From Thermoanaerobaculia bacterium (lineage in GTDB: Bacteria > Acidobacteriota > Thermoanaerobaculia > Multivoradales > UBA5704), in NCBI GenBank assembly GCA_025937035.1, contig JAICSG010000052.1, positions 1 to 12,364 of the forward strand: a DNA stretch of 12,364 nt. Direction: 5' to 3'. Shown here one piece after another: positions 1 to 7,259 of the stretch. Under the pieces are notes generated by a model. It was not told the DNA's origin. It made no database searches and saw only the letters and a program-made list of their open reading frames with translations. How positions within the stretch are numbered: position 1 is the first letter of the stretch; the number at the start of each line of letters is the position of its first letter. A program made the translations under genes and the position numbers.

Positions 1-744
1 CACGACATGAGCTCGTTCGACAACGCCTTCTTCTTCGGCGTCACCTGCTCCGAGGACGTCCCCTTCATCCGGGACCCGGAGATCCCCGCCGCGGTGGCCG
101 GCACCTTCCTGGGCGATTTCCGCATCCGCGAGCAGCGGGCGGCCTGTGCCGAGTGGCCGGCGGTGAAGGTCCCGGAGAGCTTCCTGAAGCCCGTGACCTC
201 GGACGTGCCGGCGCTCGTCATCGTCGACGAGAACGATCCGGCGACTCCGCCGAGCGACGGCGAGGAGGCCGCGCGCACCCTCCGCCACAGCCGGTATGTC
301 GTCGTCCCCAAAGCCGGCCACGGCTGGAACGGCCTCAAGGGGCTGGAGTGCATCGCCGGTCTTTATGTGAAGACCGTCGAGGACGGCGCGGTCGACCGGC
401 TCGACGCCTCCTGCCTGGCGAGGATCGAGCGGCCGGCCTTCGCGCTCAGCCCGGGCGATCCCGAGGTGGCGGTCAGCCGGGCCGATCTGGAGCCCCTGGT
501 GGGGACCTATGCTGGCGGCGAGGACGGCCTGACGTTCAAGATCGATCTCGTGGAAGGGCGGCTGCGCGTGGAGGTCGGTTCCGAGACGCATCTCCTGGTG
601 CCCACGGCAGCCACCCGCTTCCGGCCGGACGGGATGCCCGCGGGCTACTCTTTGTCGTTCGAGCGCGATGGTGGAGGGGCGGCCACGGCCATGATCGTGA
701 CGCGGCCGGGTATGCCGGACGAGCGGGTGACGCGGAAGCCCTAG
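1..744 (+). CDS. Secreted TAP-like alpha/beta hydrolase (peptidase), 3' part, with C-terminal beta domain
   Basis: The reading frame is open from the left edge, so only the last 247 residues are visible; the first ATG (position 7) aligns with an internal Met of the downstream paralogue and is not the start. The visible part is the TAP-like C-terminal half of an alpha/beta hydrolase. The motif DPATPP carries the likely catalytic Asp (codon 235-237), and AGHG the catalytic His (codon 319-321). The nucleophile Ser must lie upstream of the window. By family knowledge these are exported tripeptidyl- or proline-aminopeptidase-type enzymes. After about residue 150 comes an extra segment of about 95 residues (LVGTYAGG, then alternating strands, F-x-x-x-G near the end) that resembles the DUF3471-type lipocalin-like domain found behind serine hydrolases. 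The gene is followed after 33 bp by a near-identical paralogue (778-2229) that lacks this domain. The family call is strong; substrate is unknown. Confidence 0.88.
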   Translation, partial: HDMSSFDNAFFFGVTCSEDVPFIRDPEIPAAVAGTFLGDFRIREQRAACAEWPAVKVPESFLKPVTSDVPALVIVDENDPATPPSDGEEAARTLRHSRYVVVPKAGHGWNGLKGLECIAGLYVKTVEDGAVDRLDASCLARIERPAFALSPGDPEVAVSRADLEPLVGTYAGGEDGLTFKIDLVEGRLRVEVGSETHLLVPTAATRFRPDGMPAGYSLSFERDGGGAATAMIVTRPGMPDERVTRKP

Positions 745-777
745 AGCACCGCTCCAGACAGAGAAAGGAGAATCCTG

Positions 778-2229
778 ATGAAGCGCAACGCCATGCTGGC
801 CGCCTTCTGTCTCTCCGTTGTCACCGTCCTCCCCGCGAGAGCCGCGCCGCGGTTGATCCTCGGCCCCTGCGCCGATCCGGCCCTGCCCAAGGATGCCCGG
901 TGCGGCATCTACCAGGTCTTCGAGAACCGCGCGGCGAGGAAGGGGCGCAAGATCCCCCTGCGGGTGGTGGTGTTGCCGGCCCTCGGCCCCGACCGGCGGC
1001 CCGACCCGGTCGTCGCTTTCGGGGGCGGGCCGGGCGGGTCCTCGGTGGAGGAGGGGATCTATTACAGCCAGGAGCTGGCGCCGTTGCGCCAGCATCGCGA
1101 CTTCCTGCTCGTCGATCTGCGGGGGACCGGCGGCTCGGCGCCCCTCAAGTGCCCGGAGCTCCGCGACGTCCAGGGATTCCTCGACCACTACGTGTCCGCC
1201 GACAGGGTGCGCGCCTGCGCCGGGCGGCTGCGCAAGGTCGCCGACCTCACCCAGTACACAACCGACAACGCCGTCGATGACGTGGACGAGGTGCGCGCCG
1301 CCCTCGGCTATCCCCAGGTGAGCATTATGGGGGCCTCCTACGGCACGCGAACGGTCCTGGTCTATCTGCGGCGCCATCCGGACCGGGTGCGCACCGCGAT
1401 CCTGGACGGCGTGGTGCCGACGCACGACCGGGCGCCGCTCTTTTTCGCCCGCAGCACGCAGAAGGCCCTGGACGGGCTGATCGCGGAGTGCGCGGGGGAC
1501 GCGGGCTGCGCCCGGACGTTCCCCCGTCTCAAGGAGGAGATCGCCACGGTCCTCGCGCGGGCGGAGAGGGAGCCGGTCCATGTACGGCTCCTGGACCCCA
1601 AGACGGGACGGCCCTCTGAGATCCGTCTCGCGCGCAGCGGCGTCGCCCAGACCTTGCGCTACATGCTCTACGATCCGTCCGCGGCGGCCGAGCTGCCGTT
1701 GCGGGTCCACCTGGCGGCGCAGGGGGACTGGAAGCCGCTGGCGGAGAAGGCGAGCTCCTTCGCTAAGATCATGACCTCGTTCGACAACGCCTACTTTTTC
1801 GGCGTCACCTGCTCCGAGGACGTCCCCTTCATCCGCGATCCGGAGATCCCGGCCGCGGTGGCTGGCACCTTCCTGGGCGACTTCCGCATCCGTGAGCAGC
1901 GGGCGGCCTGCGCCGGATGGCCGGCGGTGAAGGTCCCCGAGAGCTTCCTGGCGCCGGTGGTCTCGGATGTACCTTCCCTCGTCATCGCCGGCGAGCGCGA
2001 TCCGGCCACCCCGCCGACCGACAGCGAGGAGGCAGCGCGCACCCTCCGCCACAGCCGGTACGTCCTCATCCCCGACGCCGGTCACGGCACCGACGGCTTC
2101 AAGGGTCAGGAGTGTATCGACGCTCTCTACATGAAGACTGTGGAGGACGGCTCGGTGGATCGGCTCGACACCTCCTGCGTGGCGAAGATGGAGCGGCCGG
2201 CCTTCGTGCTCAGCCTGGGCGATCGTTAG
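778..2229 (+). CDS. Secreted TAP-like alpha/beta hydrolase (SlpD/E-type aminopeptidase), complete
   Basis: 483 residues, starting at an ATG 7 nt after the Shine-Dalgarno AAAGGAG (764-770). Residues 1-22 form a signal peptide (KRN, then a hydrophobic stretch ending in PARA), so the enzyme is exported. Motifs in order: GGGPGGSS (residues 82-89, oxyanion loop of the proline-iminopeptidase group), DLRGTGGS (113-120), nucleophile elbow GASYG with Ser187, the TAP-like C-terminal region with Asp408 in GERDPATPP, and His436 in AGHG. The full catalytic triad is therefore present. Several Cys pairs (for example C124/C147, C239/C244) suggest periplasmic disulphides. Known relatives release short peptides or single residues from peptide N-termini; the substrate here cannot be read. 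It is a tandem duplicate of the gene ending at 744, sharing long near-identical DNA stretches from about 1771 onward, but it stops at GDR where the other continues into a further domain. Confidence 0.93.
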   Translation: MKRNAMLAAFCLSVVTVLPARAAPRLILGPCADPALPKDARCGIYQVFENRAARKGRKIPLRVVVLPALGPDRRPDPVVAFGGGPGGSSVEEGIYYSQELAPLRQHRDFLLVDLRGTGGSAPLKCPELRDVQGFLDHYVSADRVRACAGRLRKVADLTQYTTDNAVDDVDEVRAALGYPQVSIMGASYGTRTVLVYLRRHPDRVRTAILDGVVPTHDRAPLFFARSTQKALDGLIAECAGDAGCARTFPRLKEEIATVLARAEREPVHVRLLDPKTGRPSEIRLARSGVAQTLRYMLYDPSAAAELPLRVHLAAQGDWKPLAEKASSFAKIMTSFDNAYFFGVTCSEDVPFIRDPEIPAAVAGTFLGDFRIREQRAACAGWPAVKVPESFLAPVVSDVPSLVIAGERDPATPPTDSEEAARTLRHSRYVLIPDAGHGTDGFKGQECIDALYMKTVEDGSVDRLDTSCVAKMERPAFVLSLGDR

Positions 2230-2246
2230 GCGGTCCCGGGGGAGAT

Positions 2247-2273
2247 GGAGCGGCGGGAAGTCCCCGCCGCTCC
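2247..2273. terminator. Perfect 11-bp hairpin between convergent genes
   Basis: GGAGCGGCGGG (2247-2257) is an exact inverted repeat of 2263-2273 with a 5-nt loop AAGTC. It lies 18 bp after the stop of the + strand hydrolase and 8 bp from the stop of the - strand RiPP precursor, where a bidirectional terminator is expected. Neither side has a T-run, so it may be a Rho-assisted or RNA-stabilising hairpin rather than a canonical intrinsic terminator. Confidence 0.6.
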
Positions 2274-2280
2274 GCGAGGC

Positions 2281-2523
2281 TCAGCAGGTTCCGCAGCAGC
2301 TCCAGTCCTGGGCGGTGAGGCTCGGGCACTGGGGCCCGCTGCAGGTGTTCGTCCCGCCGCCCGTGCCGGTCCCGCCGCTGTCGCAGGCGTCCGTGCAGAC
2401 GCAGGTGGTCATGTCCTCCAGCGTGCAGATGCCGCGTCCCACCACTTTCCCGAGCTGCTCGGCCTGCAGGTTGCCCAGCGTCTCACGGTTGAGGCTCAGC
2501 TTCTTCTTCAGGCGTCTCCTCAT
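2281..2523 (-). CDS. Ribosomally made peptide precursor, class I lanthipeptide-type leader
   Basis: 80 residues. The start is set by AAGGAGA (2529-2535 on the - strand) 5 nt before the ATG; longer in-frame starts have no such site. The leader, residues 1-30, reads MRRRLKKKLSLNRETLGNLQ and then AEQLGKVVGRG. This matches the LSLNRETL...L...V-G pattern of class I lanthipeptide-type leaders, with GR in place of the usual GG at the probable processing site. The core, residues 31-80, holds nine Cys (33, 41, 43, 47, 61, 66, 76, 77, 80), ten Thr and four Ser, a Gly/Thr-rich middle (50-60) and a CCGTC end. That is the composition of a peptide meant for dehydration and thioether or disulphide formation. 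No LanB/LanC/LanM, protease or exporter is visible in the window, so any modifying enzymes act from elsewhere. It is divergent from an ECF sigma factor. The leader family is well supported; the modification type is inferred. Confidence 0.82.
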   Translation of the reverse strand: MRRRLKKKLSLNRETLGNLQAEQLGKVVGRGICTLEDMTTCVCTDACDSGGTGTGGGTNTCSGPQCPSLTAQDWSCCGTC

Positions 2524-2557
2524 GGGCGTCTCCTTGAAAAAACAGCGTGTTGATCGC

Positions 2558-2589
2558 GATCCGGATGGAATTAATGAATTCCTCGGATC
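2558..2589. promoter_or_regulatory. Nested dyad symmetry in divergent intergenic region (candidate operator)
   Basis: An inner perfect palindrome GGAATT-aatg-AATTCC (2567-2582) is flanked by GATCCG (2558-2563) and its inverse CGGATC (2584-2589). A second palindrome, GATCGCGATC (2552-2561), overlaps the left side. It sits in the AT-rich 144-bp gap between the RiPP precursor (start 2523, -) and the ECF sigma gene (start about 2668, +), the natural place for an operator controlling both. I see no convincing -35/-10 pair, so function is inferred from symmetry and position only. Confidence 0.4.
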
Positions 2590-2667
2590 GCTGGAATGGT
2601 AGGGGGCCCGAAGCGGAGGGTCAAGCCCGGTTTCCTCTTTCCCGCCCTCCGTGTCCAACGAGGTAGG

Positions 2668-3276
2668 ATGAGCGCGCTACGAACCGTAGTCTCGACGAGC
2701 ACCTGGGGAGGCGATTTGCGGAGCCGGGCCGAGGCCGGAGAGGAGGGGCGGCTGCTCGCCGCCCTGGCCGCCGGGGACCGTCAGGCCGCCGAGCGGCTGG
2801 TGGAGCGGACCTATCGTGGGGTCTACGGTCTGCTGCGCCGGCTGTGCGGCGATCCCGATCTGGCGGCGGACCTCACCCAGGACACCTACCGCAAGGCCTG
2901 GGACGCCCTGCCGGGGTTCGACCGGCGGTCGCAGTTTTCGACCTGGCTGTTCCGCATCGCCTACACCACCTTCCTGAACCATCTGCGCCGCCCCCGGCGC
3001 CTCGTGCCGCTGGAGGAGAAGCACGAGGCGGCCGTCCCGGACCCCGCGCCCGGCGCCGACGAGGTGGTGGGCCGGGACGCGGAGGGGGACCGGCTGCGGC
3101 GAGCGGTCCTCGCCCTGCCGGACGATCTGCGCTATACCGTGACCGCCGTCTTCTGGGGGGAGCTGCCCGTCAAGGAGATCGCGCGCCAGGAGGGGATCAC
3201 GACGGTCGCCATCCGCAAGCGTCTCAAGAAGGCGTTCCGGTTGCTGGCGCTGGCCCTGGAGGAGGACGTTCGATGA
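2668..3276 (+). CDS. ECF-family RNA polymerase sigma factor
   Basis: 202 residues from the ATG at 2668 (GAGG at 2660-2663). An in-frame TTG at 2716 has a better-looking GGGGAGG and would give 186 residues, a typical ECF length; an ATG at 2596 looks too far upstream. Sigma region 2 spans about residues 40-108: AAERLVERTYR, then DLTQDTYRKAW (68-78, core-polymerase binding and -10 melting helix) and FSTWLFRIAYTTFLNHLRR. Sigma region 4 spans about 143-197, with a helix-turn-helix in LPVKEIARQEGITTVAIRKR that should read the -35 element. There is no region 3, as usual for ECF. The stop overlaps the start of the next gene (ATGA), which indicates translational coupling with its likely anti-sigma partner. 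The target regulon is unknown; the divergent RiPP precursor is one possible member. Confidence 0.93.
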   Translation: MSALRTVVSTSTWGGDLRSRAEAGEEGRLLAALAAGDRQAAERLVERTYRGVYGLLRRLCGDPDLAADLTQDTYRKAWDALPGFDRRSQFSTWLFRIAYTTFLNHLRRPRRLVPLEEKHEAAVPDPAPGADEVVGRDAEGDRLRRAVLALPDDLRYTVTAVFWGELPVKEIARQEGITTVAIRKRLKKAFRLLALALEEDVR

Positions 3277-4595
3277 GCCGCTGGAGCGAGCGCGAGATCG
3301 CCCGGAAGCTGGCCGAGCACGATGAGCTCGAGCCCCCCGCCGGGCTGCTGGAGAAGATCAAGAGCGAGATCCCGCCGATGATCCCGGTGGGGACCGGAGT
3401 GCCGGAGATCGACCGCCGGCCGTCCATGCCGCCCCGGCAGCGCTGGCTGATCGCGGCCTCGATGGTCACGATGATCGGGGCGGGCCTGCTCGCCCTCCAT
3501 CGGACGGAGGTCCCTCCCGTGGAGGAGACGGTCCGGACCGCCGCGGGCGCGCGCCAGCCGGCCCCGAGAGGGGTGATCCTTCCTTCGACCCCTGCCGCGC
3601 CACCGCAACCGAGGGCTCTGACGCAGCCGCTCGAAAAGGCCCCGGAGCCGAAGCCGGTTCCCCAGAGGGAAGAGAAGCAGCTCAAGTCTCTGGGCTACAT
3701 CTCCAGTCCGGAGGGGAGCGTCGAGCCAGGAGCCCCGGCTGGCGTCGTGGGCGGTGTGGCCGGAGGTGCGCCGGCCGGTCCTCCGCCGGCCCCTTCCCTC
3801 GCTCCCCCGCCTCCGCCTCCGGCCGCGGTCCAGGAGCTGGCCGACAAAAAGGAGAGCGCGGCGGGGACCCTCAGCCGGGACGAGGAGCGGCGGTCCAACG
3901 AGAACCTGCCCCGGAGCACCGCTCCGATGCAGGAGGCGGCGAAGCCCCAGGCCGCCCTGAGGGCCAAGGCCGCCGAGGCCGAGCCCGCCTGGAAGGTGCC
4001 GTCCGCCTGGCCGATCGACGTCAGGGGGGATGTCGGCACGGCGTCCTATACCGCCCTGCGCCGGTCGCTCGGCGAGGGGCGGCTGCCCGATCCGGCGGCG
4101 ATCCGGATCGGAGAGATCCTCAACGCCTTCGAGACGGGCGGCGCGCCGCCGGTGGAAGGGGCTCCCACGCCCTTCGTGCACGGGCCGGGATACTGGCTGC
4201 TGCGCATCCACCCGTCCGGGGCGGGCCCGGCGCTGTTGAGCTTCAATCCCGTGATAGTGGCCCGGTACCGGCTGGTGGGGAGCGGCACCTCGGCGCTCTA
4301 CGAGATCGAGCTGCGCTCCGACGCGCCGCGGGACAGCCAGGTGGCGACGCTGCACCTGGGCGAGACGGGGAGGGCGGTCCTCCTCTCCGACCTCGCCCCC
4401 TCCTGGGACAAGGCCTCGCCCGGCTTCCGCCTCGCCGCCCTGGCGGCCCGATTCGCCGAGGTCATCAAGGGCACTCCGGGAGATCTGTCCGAGATCGCCC
4501 GCCAGGCGACGGCGGTGGGGAAGGATCTCCCGAATCGAATCAAGGCCGAGGATCTGGCGGATATGGCGGCGCGGATTCAGCGGATTCGGGGGTAA
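3273..4595 (+). CDS. Membrane-anchored probable anti-sigma factor with VWA-less YfbK-like module
   Basis: 440 residues, start codon overlapping the sigma gene stop (ATGA). Residues 1-57 form a short cytoplasmic segment without a visible zinc motif. There is one transmembrane helix at about 58-76 (RWLIAASMVTMIGAGLLALH), then a Pro/Ala/Gly-rich linker (about 96-185, including a run of prolines at 178-183). Residues 254-287 (DVGTASYTALRRSLGEGRLP, then AIRIGEILNAFE) match the YfbK/VWA_N segment that normally precedes a von Willebrand A domain. Residues about 320-412 (LLSFNPVIVARYRLVG, ALYEIEL, FRLAALAARFAEVIKG) match the YfbK C-terminal domain (DUF3520). The VWA domain with its MIDAS motif, expected between them, is absent: only about 30 residues join the two parts. 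Position and topology suggest that it holds the sigma factor at the membrane; this is inference. Its 3' end overlaps the convergent peptidase gene by 56 bp. Confidence 0.8.
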   Translation: MSRWSEREIARKLAEHDELEPPAGLLEKIKSEIPPMIPVGTGVPEIDRRPSMPPRQRWLIAASMVTMIGAGLLALHRTEVPPVEETVRTAAGARQPAPRGVILPSTPAAPPQPRALTQPLEKAPEPKPVPQREEKQLKSLGYISSPEGSVEPGAPAGVVGGVAGGAPAGPPPAPSLAPPPPPPAAVQELADKKESAAGTLSRDEERRSNENLPRSTAPMQEAAKPQAALRAKAAEAEPAWKVPSAWPIDVRGDVGTASYTALRRSLGEGRLPDPAAIRIGEILNAFETGGAPPVEGAPTPFVHGPGYWLLRIHPSGAGPALLSFNPVIVARYRLVGSGTSALYEIELRSDAPRDSQVATLHLGETGRAVLLSDLAPSWDKASPGFRLAALAARFAEVIKGTPGDLSEIARQATAVGKDLPNRIKAEDLADMAARIQRIRG

Positions 4596-7188
4596 CGTTT
4601 ACCCCCCGCCCCCCTTCCGCTCCCCCCGCCGTCCGCATCTGCTCCTTGAGCAGCTCCGTCTCCCGTTCGAGCTGCTCGACGCGGTCGCGGAGAGCCTGAT
4701 CCTCCTTCTCCCTGGTCTGGCTGGTGAGGATCTTCTGGACGGCCTTCTCGGCGTTGCGCTGCTGGCGGCCGTCCGCCTCCAGGCGGGCCCGGCGCTCGAT
4801 GGCGGGGATGGCGGCGGGATCGCCGAGATCACCCAGGCGGCGGTAGACGTCCTCGCGCAGGGAGTAGTAGGGGTCGTCGAGATAGCCTTCGAGGATCTTG
4901 CGCACCTCCTCCCGGCGGTGGCGGTCGTGCTTGGCGATGGTGACCAGGGCGTCGAGGGCGTCGCCGCGGCTGGCGCTCGGGGCGCCGTACCTCGCCAGCT
5001 TCTGGGCCGGCGCCCAGGCGCGGCCGGGATCGAGATCGGCCAGCGCCTTGATCGCGTTGCCGCGGACCGTTTCGCGATAGCTCTCCTGATTGAGCGCGGC
5101 GAGGAGGACGGGGACGACCTGATCGCGGTCCGGCTCGAAGGCGCCCAGCGCGCCGGCCGCCGCCCCCCGGGCCGCGTAGCTGTCGTCGGTCTCCAGGGCG
5201 CGCCGGAGGATGGGGATCAGCTCGGCGTGCTCGGGGAACGATCCGAGGGCTTCGAGGACCCGCGACCGCACGCGGCTGTCCTTGTCCGCGAGGCCGGCGC
5301 GGAGGGCCTCCAGGGCGGCTGGCTCCTTGTGGAGCTTGCCCAGGGCCCGGGCCACCTCCCGGCGGGCGCCGTAGAAGGGCTCCTCGCGGAGGGCCCGGCC
5401 GAGCGCCGCCACGGCCTCGCCGCCGCCAAGGTCGCCCAGGGCGCGGATCGCCTCCAGCTTCGCCGCCAGGGGCTTGGAGGCGGTGAGCTGGATCACCCAC
5501 TCGGAGACGGGCTTGGTGAGGTCGACCGTCTTCAGGATCCAACCCTGGGGGTCGAGCACCACCGTGCGCGGGCGCTCGTCGCTCTGCAGATAGAGGTCCT
5601 GGAAGTCGCGCGCCGCCACCGGCAGGCGGCGGACCACCGTCTCTCGTTCGCCGATCAGCGCGACCTCCAGCGGGAAGGAGAAGAGGCCGGTCTTCTGGGT
5701 CTGCCGGATCTCCAGGTGGACCTGGCGGGTGTCCGGCTGGTAGTCCCACCGGACCTTGAGCTCGGGGTGGCCGGAGCCGTAGACGTACTGGTCGAAGACG
5801 GGGCCGAGGGAGACCCCGGTGCTCTTCTCCAGGGCGTCCTGGAGGTCGGCCGTGGTCACCGTCTGCCCGGCGAAGCGCTCGACGTAGGCGTGGATCCCCT
5901 TGGACCACCCCTCCTCGCCGAGGAGGAAGTGGATCATGTGGAGCACCAGCGCCCCCTTGTTGTAGGTGTGCCGGTCGAACATGTCGATGGGATCGGCGTA
6001 GCGCCGGGTGACGATCGGCCGCTGGTAGTCCCGCTCGGCCTCGCGGAGATAGGCGCCCCGGAGGCCGTCCACCTCCTCCTCGAAGGCGTCCTCGCCGTGG
6101 GCGTGGCGCTGGTAGAGGGCCGTGAAGTAGTCGGCGAACCCTTCGTTGAGCCAGGCGTTCGACCAGTCCTCGCAGGTGAGGAGGTCCCCGAACCACTGGT
6201 GGGCGGTCTCGTGGGCGACCAGCCCCTCGCTCGGATAGTCGCTCTCGGCCCGGGCGTCGTGCAGAGTGCGGGCGGTCTGGGTGGTGGCGGAGATGTTCTC
6301 CTCGCCTCCCCACATGAAGTCGACCACCGCCGACTGGGCGTACTTGGCATAAGGGTAGGGGCGGCCCGTGGCCTGGGAGTAGAAGTCCAGGATCTTGGGC
6401 GTATCGCCGAAGGAGCGGCGGGCGGTGGCCTCGCCGGTGCCCGGGGGGACGTAGTACTCCACCGGGATGTCCCGCCAGGTGTCGGAGACCTTGGTGAAGT
6501 CGCCGATCGCCACCGAGACGAGGTAGGTCGAGTGGGGGACGTCCATGCGCCAGTGGTAGGCGCGCCGGCCGTCCGGCTGGTCGGTCACCTCCAGCAGCTT
6601 GCCGTTGCTGACCACCACGAGGGGGCGCTTGACGGTGGCGACCACCTCGGTGGTGGTGCGGTCGTTCGGAGAGTCCCAGCTCGGGAACCAGAAACGGTTG
6701 AGGTCGGCCTCCCCGTGGGACCAGATCTGGCGGGGCTTGTCAGGGTAGCCGCGGTCAGGGCCCACGAAGTAGAGGCCGGCCTGGGGGTGGGCGGAGTAGT
6801 CGACCGCCACCTCCAGCCGGTCCTGGGGGCCGTAGCCGCGGTCCAGCCGCACGGTCAGGGTCTGGGCCTCGGGGTCGAGGGTGAACGGGCGCTCGGCGCC
6901 GTTGACCCGCACCTTGTGGACGTCCAGCCCGGCGGCGTTGAGCACCAGAGAATCGACCCCAGGCAGCAGGGGGACGAGGGTGTTGGTGGCGGTGCCGGCG
7001 ACGCCGCGGGCATCCCAGTCGAAAGAGAGATCGAGGCGCAGGTGCTGGAGGTCGTACTGCCGGGTGGGCATGTAGCGCGCGGGGGTCCCTTCGGGAGCGA
7101 AGGACCGCGGCGCGGCGAGGCCGGGGAAGGCCGTGGCGAGGATCAGGGCGGCGAGGATCGTCCGGACGTGATGGGCATCGGATCTCAA
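4540..7188 (-). CDS. Secreted M1-family zinc aminopeptidase with C-terminal HEAT repeats
   Basis: 882 residues from a TTG at 7188 with AGAGGGGG upstream. An ATG at 7248 (902 residues) is possible but has no ribosome site and adds a poor N-terminus to the signal peptide (TILAALILATAFPGLA). Numbering from 7188: N-terminal beta domain about 35-230; exopeptidase motif GGEEN (294-298, equivalent to GAMEN); zinc site HETAH (326-330) with Glu349 in LNEGFADY, the HExxHx18E pattern; catalytic Tyr409 in DRHTYNKG. All key residues are present, so it should remove N-terminal residues from peptides in the periplasm or outside. From about 575 to 825 come armadillo/HEAT-type helical repeats (AIRALGDLGGGEAVAALGRA, DKDSRVRSRVLEALG, SLREDVYRRLGDLGD), then a short charged coiled coil (about 821-852). 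The last about 20 codons are shared, antiparallel, with the preceding gene. Specificity is unknown. Confidence 0.94.
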   Translation of the reverse strand: MRSDAHHVRTILAALILATAFPGLAAPRSFAPEGTPARYMPTRQYDLQHLRLDLSFDWDARGVAGTATNTLVPLLPGVDSLVLNAAGLDVHKVRVNGAERPFTLDPEAQTLTVRLDRGYGPQDRLEVAVDYSAHPQAGLYFVGPDRGYPDKPRQIWSHGEADLNRFWFPSWDSPNDRTTTEVVATVKRPLVVVSNGKLLEVTDQPDGRRAYHWRMDVPHSTYLVSVAIGDFTKVSDTWRDIPVEYYVPPGTGEATARRSFGDTPKILDFYSQATGRPYPYAKYAQSAVVDFMWGGEENISATTQTARTLHDARAESDYPSEGLVAHETAHQWFGDLLTCEDWSNAWLNEGFADYFTALYQRHAHGEDAFEEEVDGLRGAYLREAERDYQRPIVTRRYADPIDMFDRHTYNKGALVLHMIHFLLGEEGWSKGIHAYVERFAGQTVTTADLQDALEKSTGVSLGPVFDQYVYGSGHPELKVRWDYQPDTRQVHLEIRQTQKTGLFSFPLEVALIGERETVVRRLPVAARDFQDLYLQSDERPRTVVLDPQGWILKTVDLTKPVSEWVIQLTASKPLAAKLEAIRALGDLGGGEAVAALGRALREEPFYGARREVARALGKLHKEPAALEALRAGLADKDSRVRSRVLEALGSFPEHAELIPILRRALETDDSYAARGAAAGALGAFEPDRDQVVPVLLAALNQESYRETVRGNAIKALADLDPGRAWAPAQKLARYGAPSASRGDALDALVTIAKHDRHRREEVRKILEGYLDDPYYSLREDVYRRLGDLGDPAAIPAIERRARLEADGRQQRNAEKAVQKILTSQTREKEDQALRDRVEQLERETELLKEQMRTAGGAEGGRGVNVTPESAESAPPYPPDPRP

Positions 7189-7232
7189 ATGGATTCCCCC
7201 TCTCGAAAACGGGCCTATGTTACAACCCGCCC

Positions 7233-7253
7233 GCGGAGCGCTCCGCATACAAT
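7233..7253 (+). promoter_or_regulatory. 14-bp palindrome and possible -10 box just before the PTPS gene
   Basis: GCGGAGCGCTCCGC (7233-7246) is a perfect palindrome, and TACAAT (7248-7253) follows one base later. The PTPS ATG begins only 6 nt after TACAAT, so transcription from this box would start at or next to the A of ATG, giving a leaderless mRNA. No ribosome-binding sequence precedes that ATG, which agrees. No good -35 is seen at normal spacing (TTACAA at 7220-7225 is 22 bp away). The gap also holds the divergent promoter of the M1 peptidase. Confidence 0.35.
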
Positions 7254-7259
7254 CGGCCC

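Noticed and set aside
153..1280. 375-codon + strand frame across the hydrolase genes
   Set aside because: Arg/Gly/Pro-rich out-of-frame shadow running through two recognised hydrolase genes and their junction; no ribosome site or motif.
2524..2658. N-terminally extended version (125 residues) of the RiPP precursor
   Set aside because: The extension has no ribosome site and unusual composition, whereas the ATG at 2523 has AAGGAGA at ideal spacing directly before a canonical leader.
3681..3704. LKSLGYI in the anti-sigma-like protein as a sulfatase C-terminal signature
   Set aside because: It is a short match in a low-complexity linker, with no sulfatase catalytic motif anywhere in the protein.
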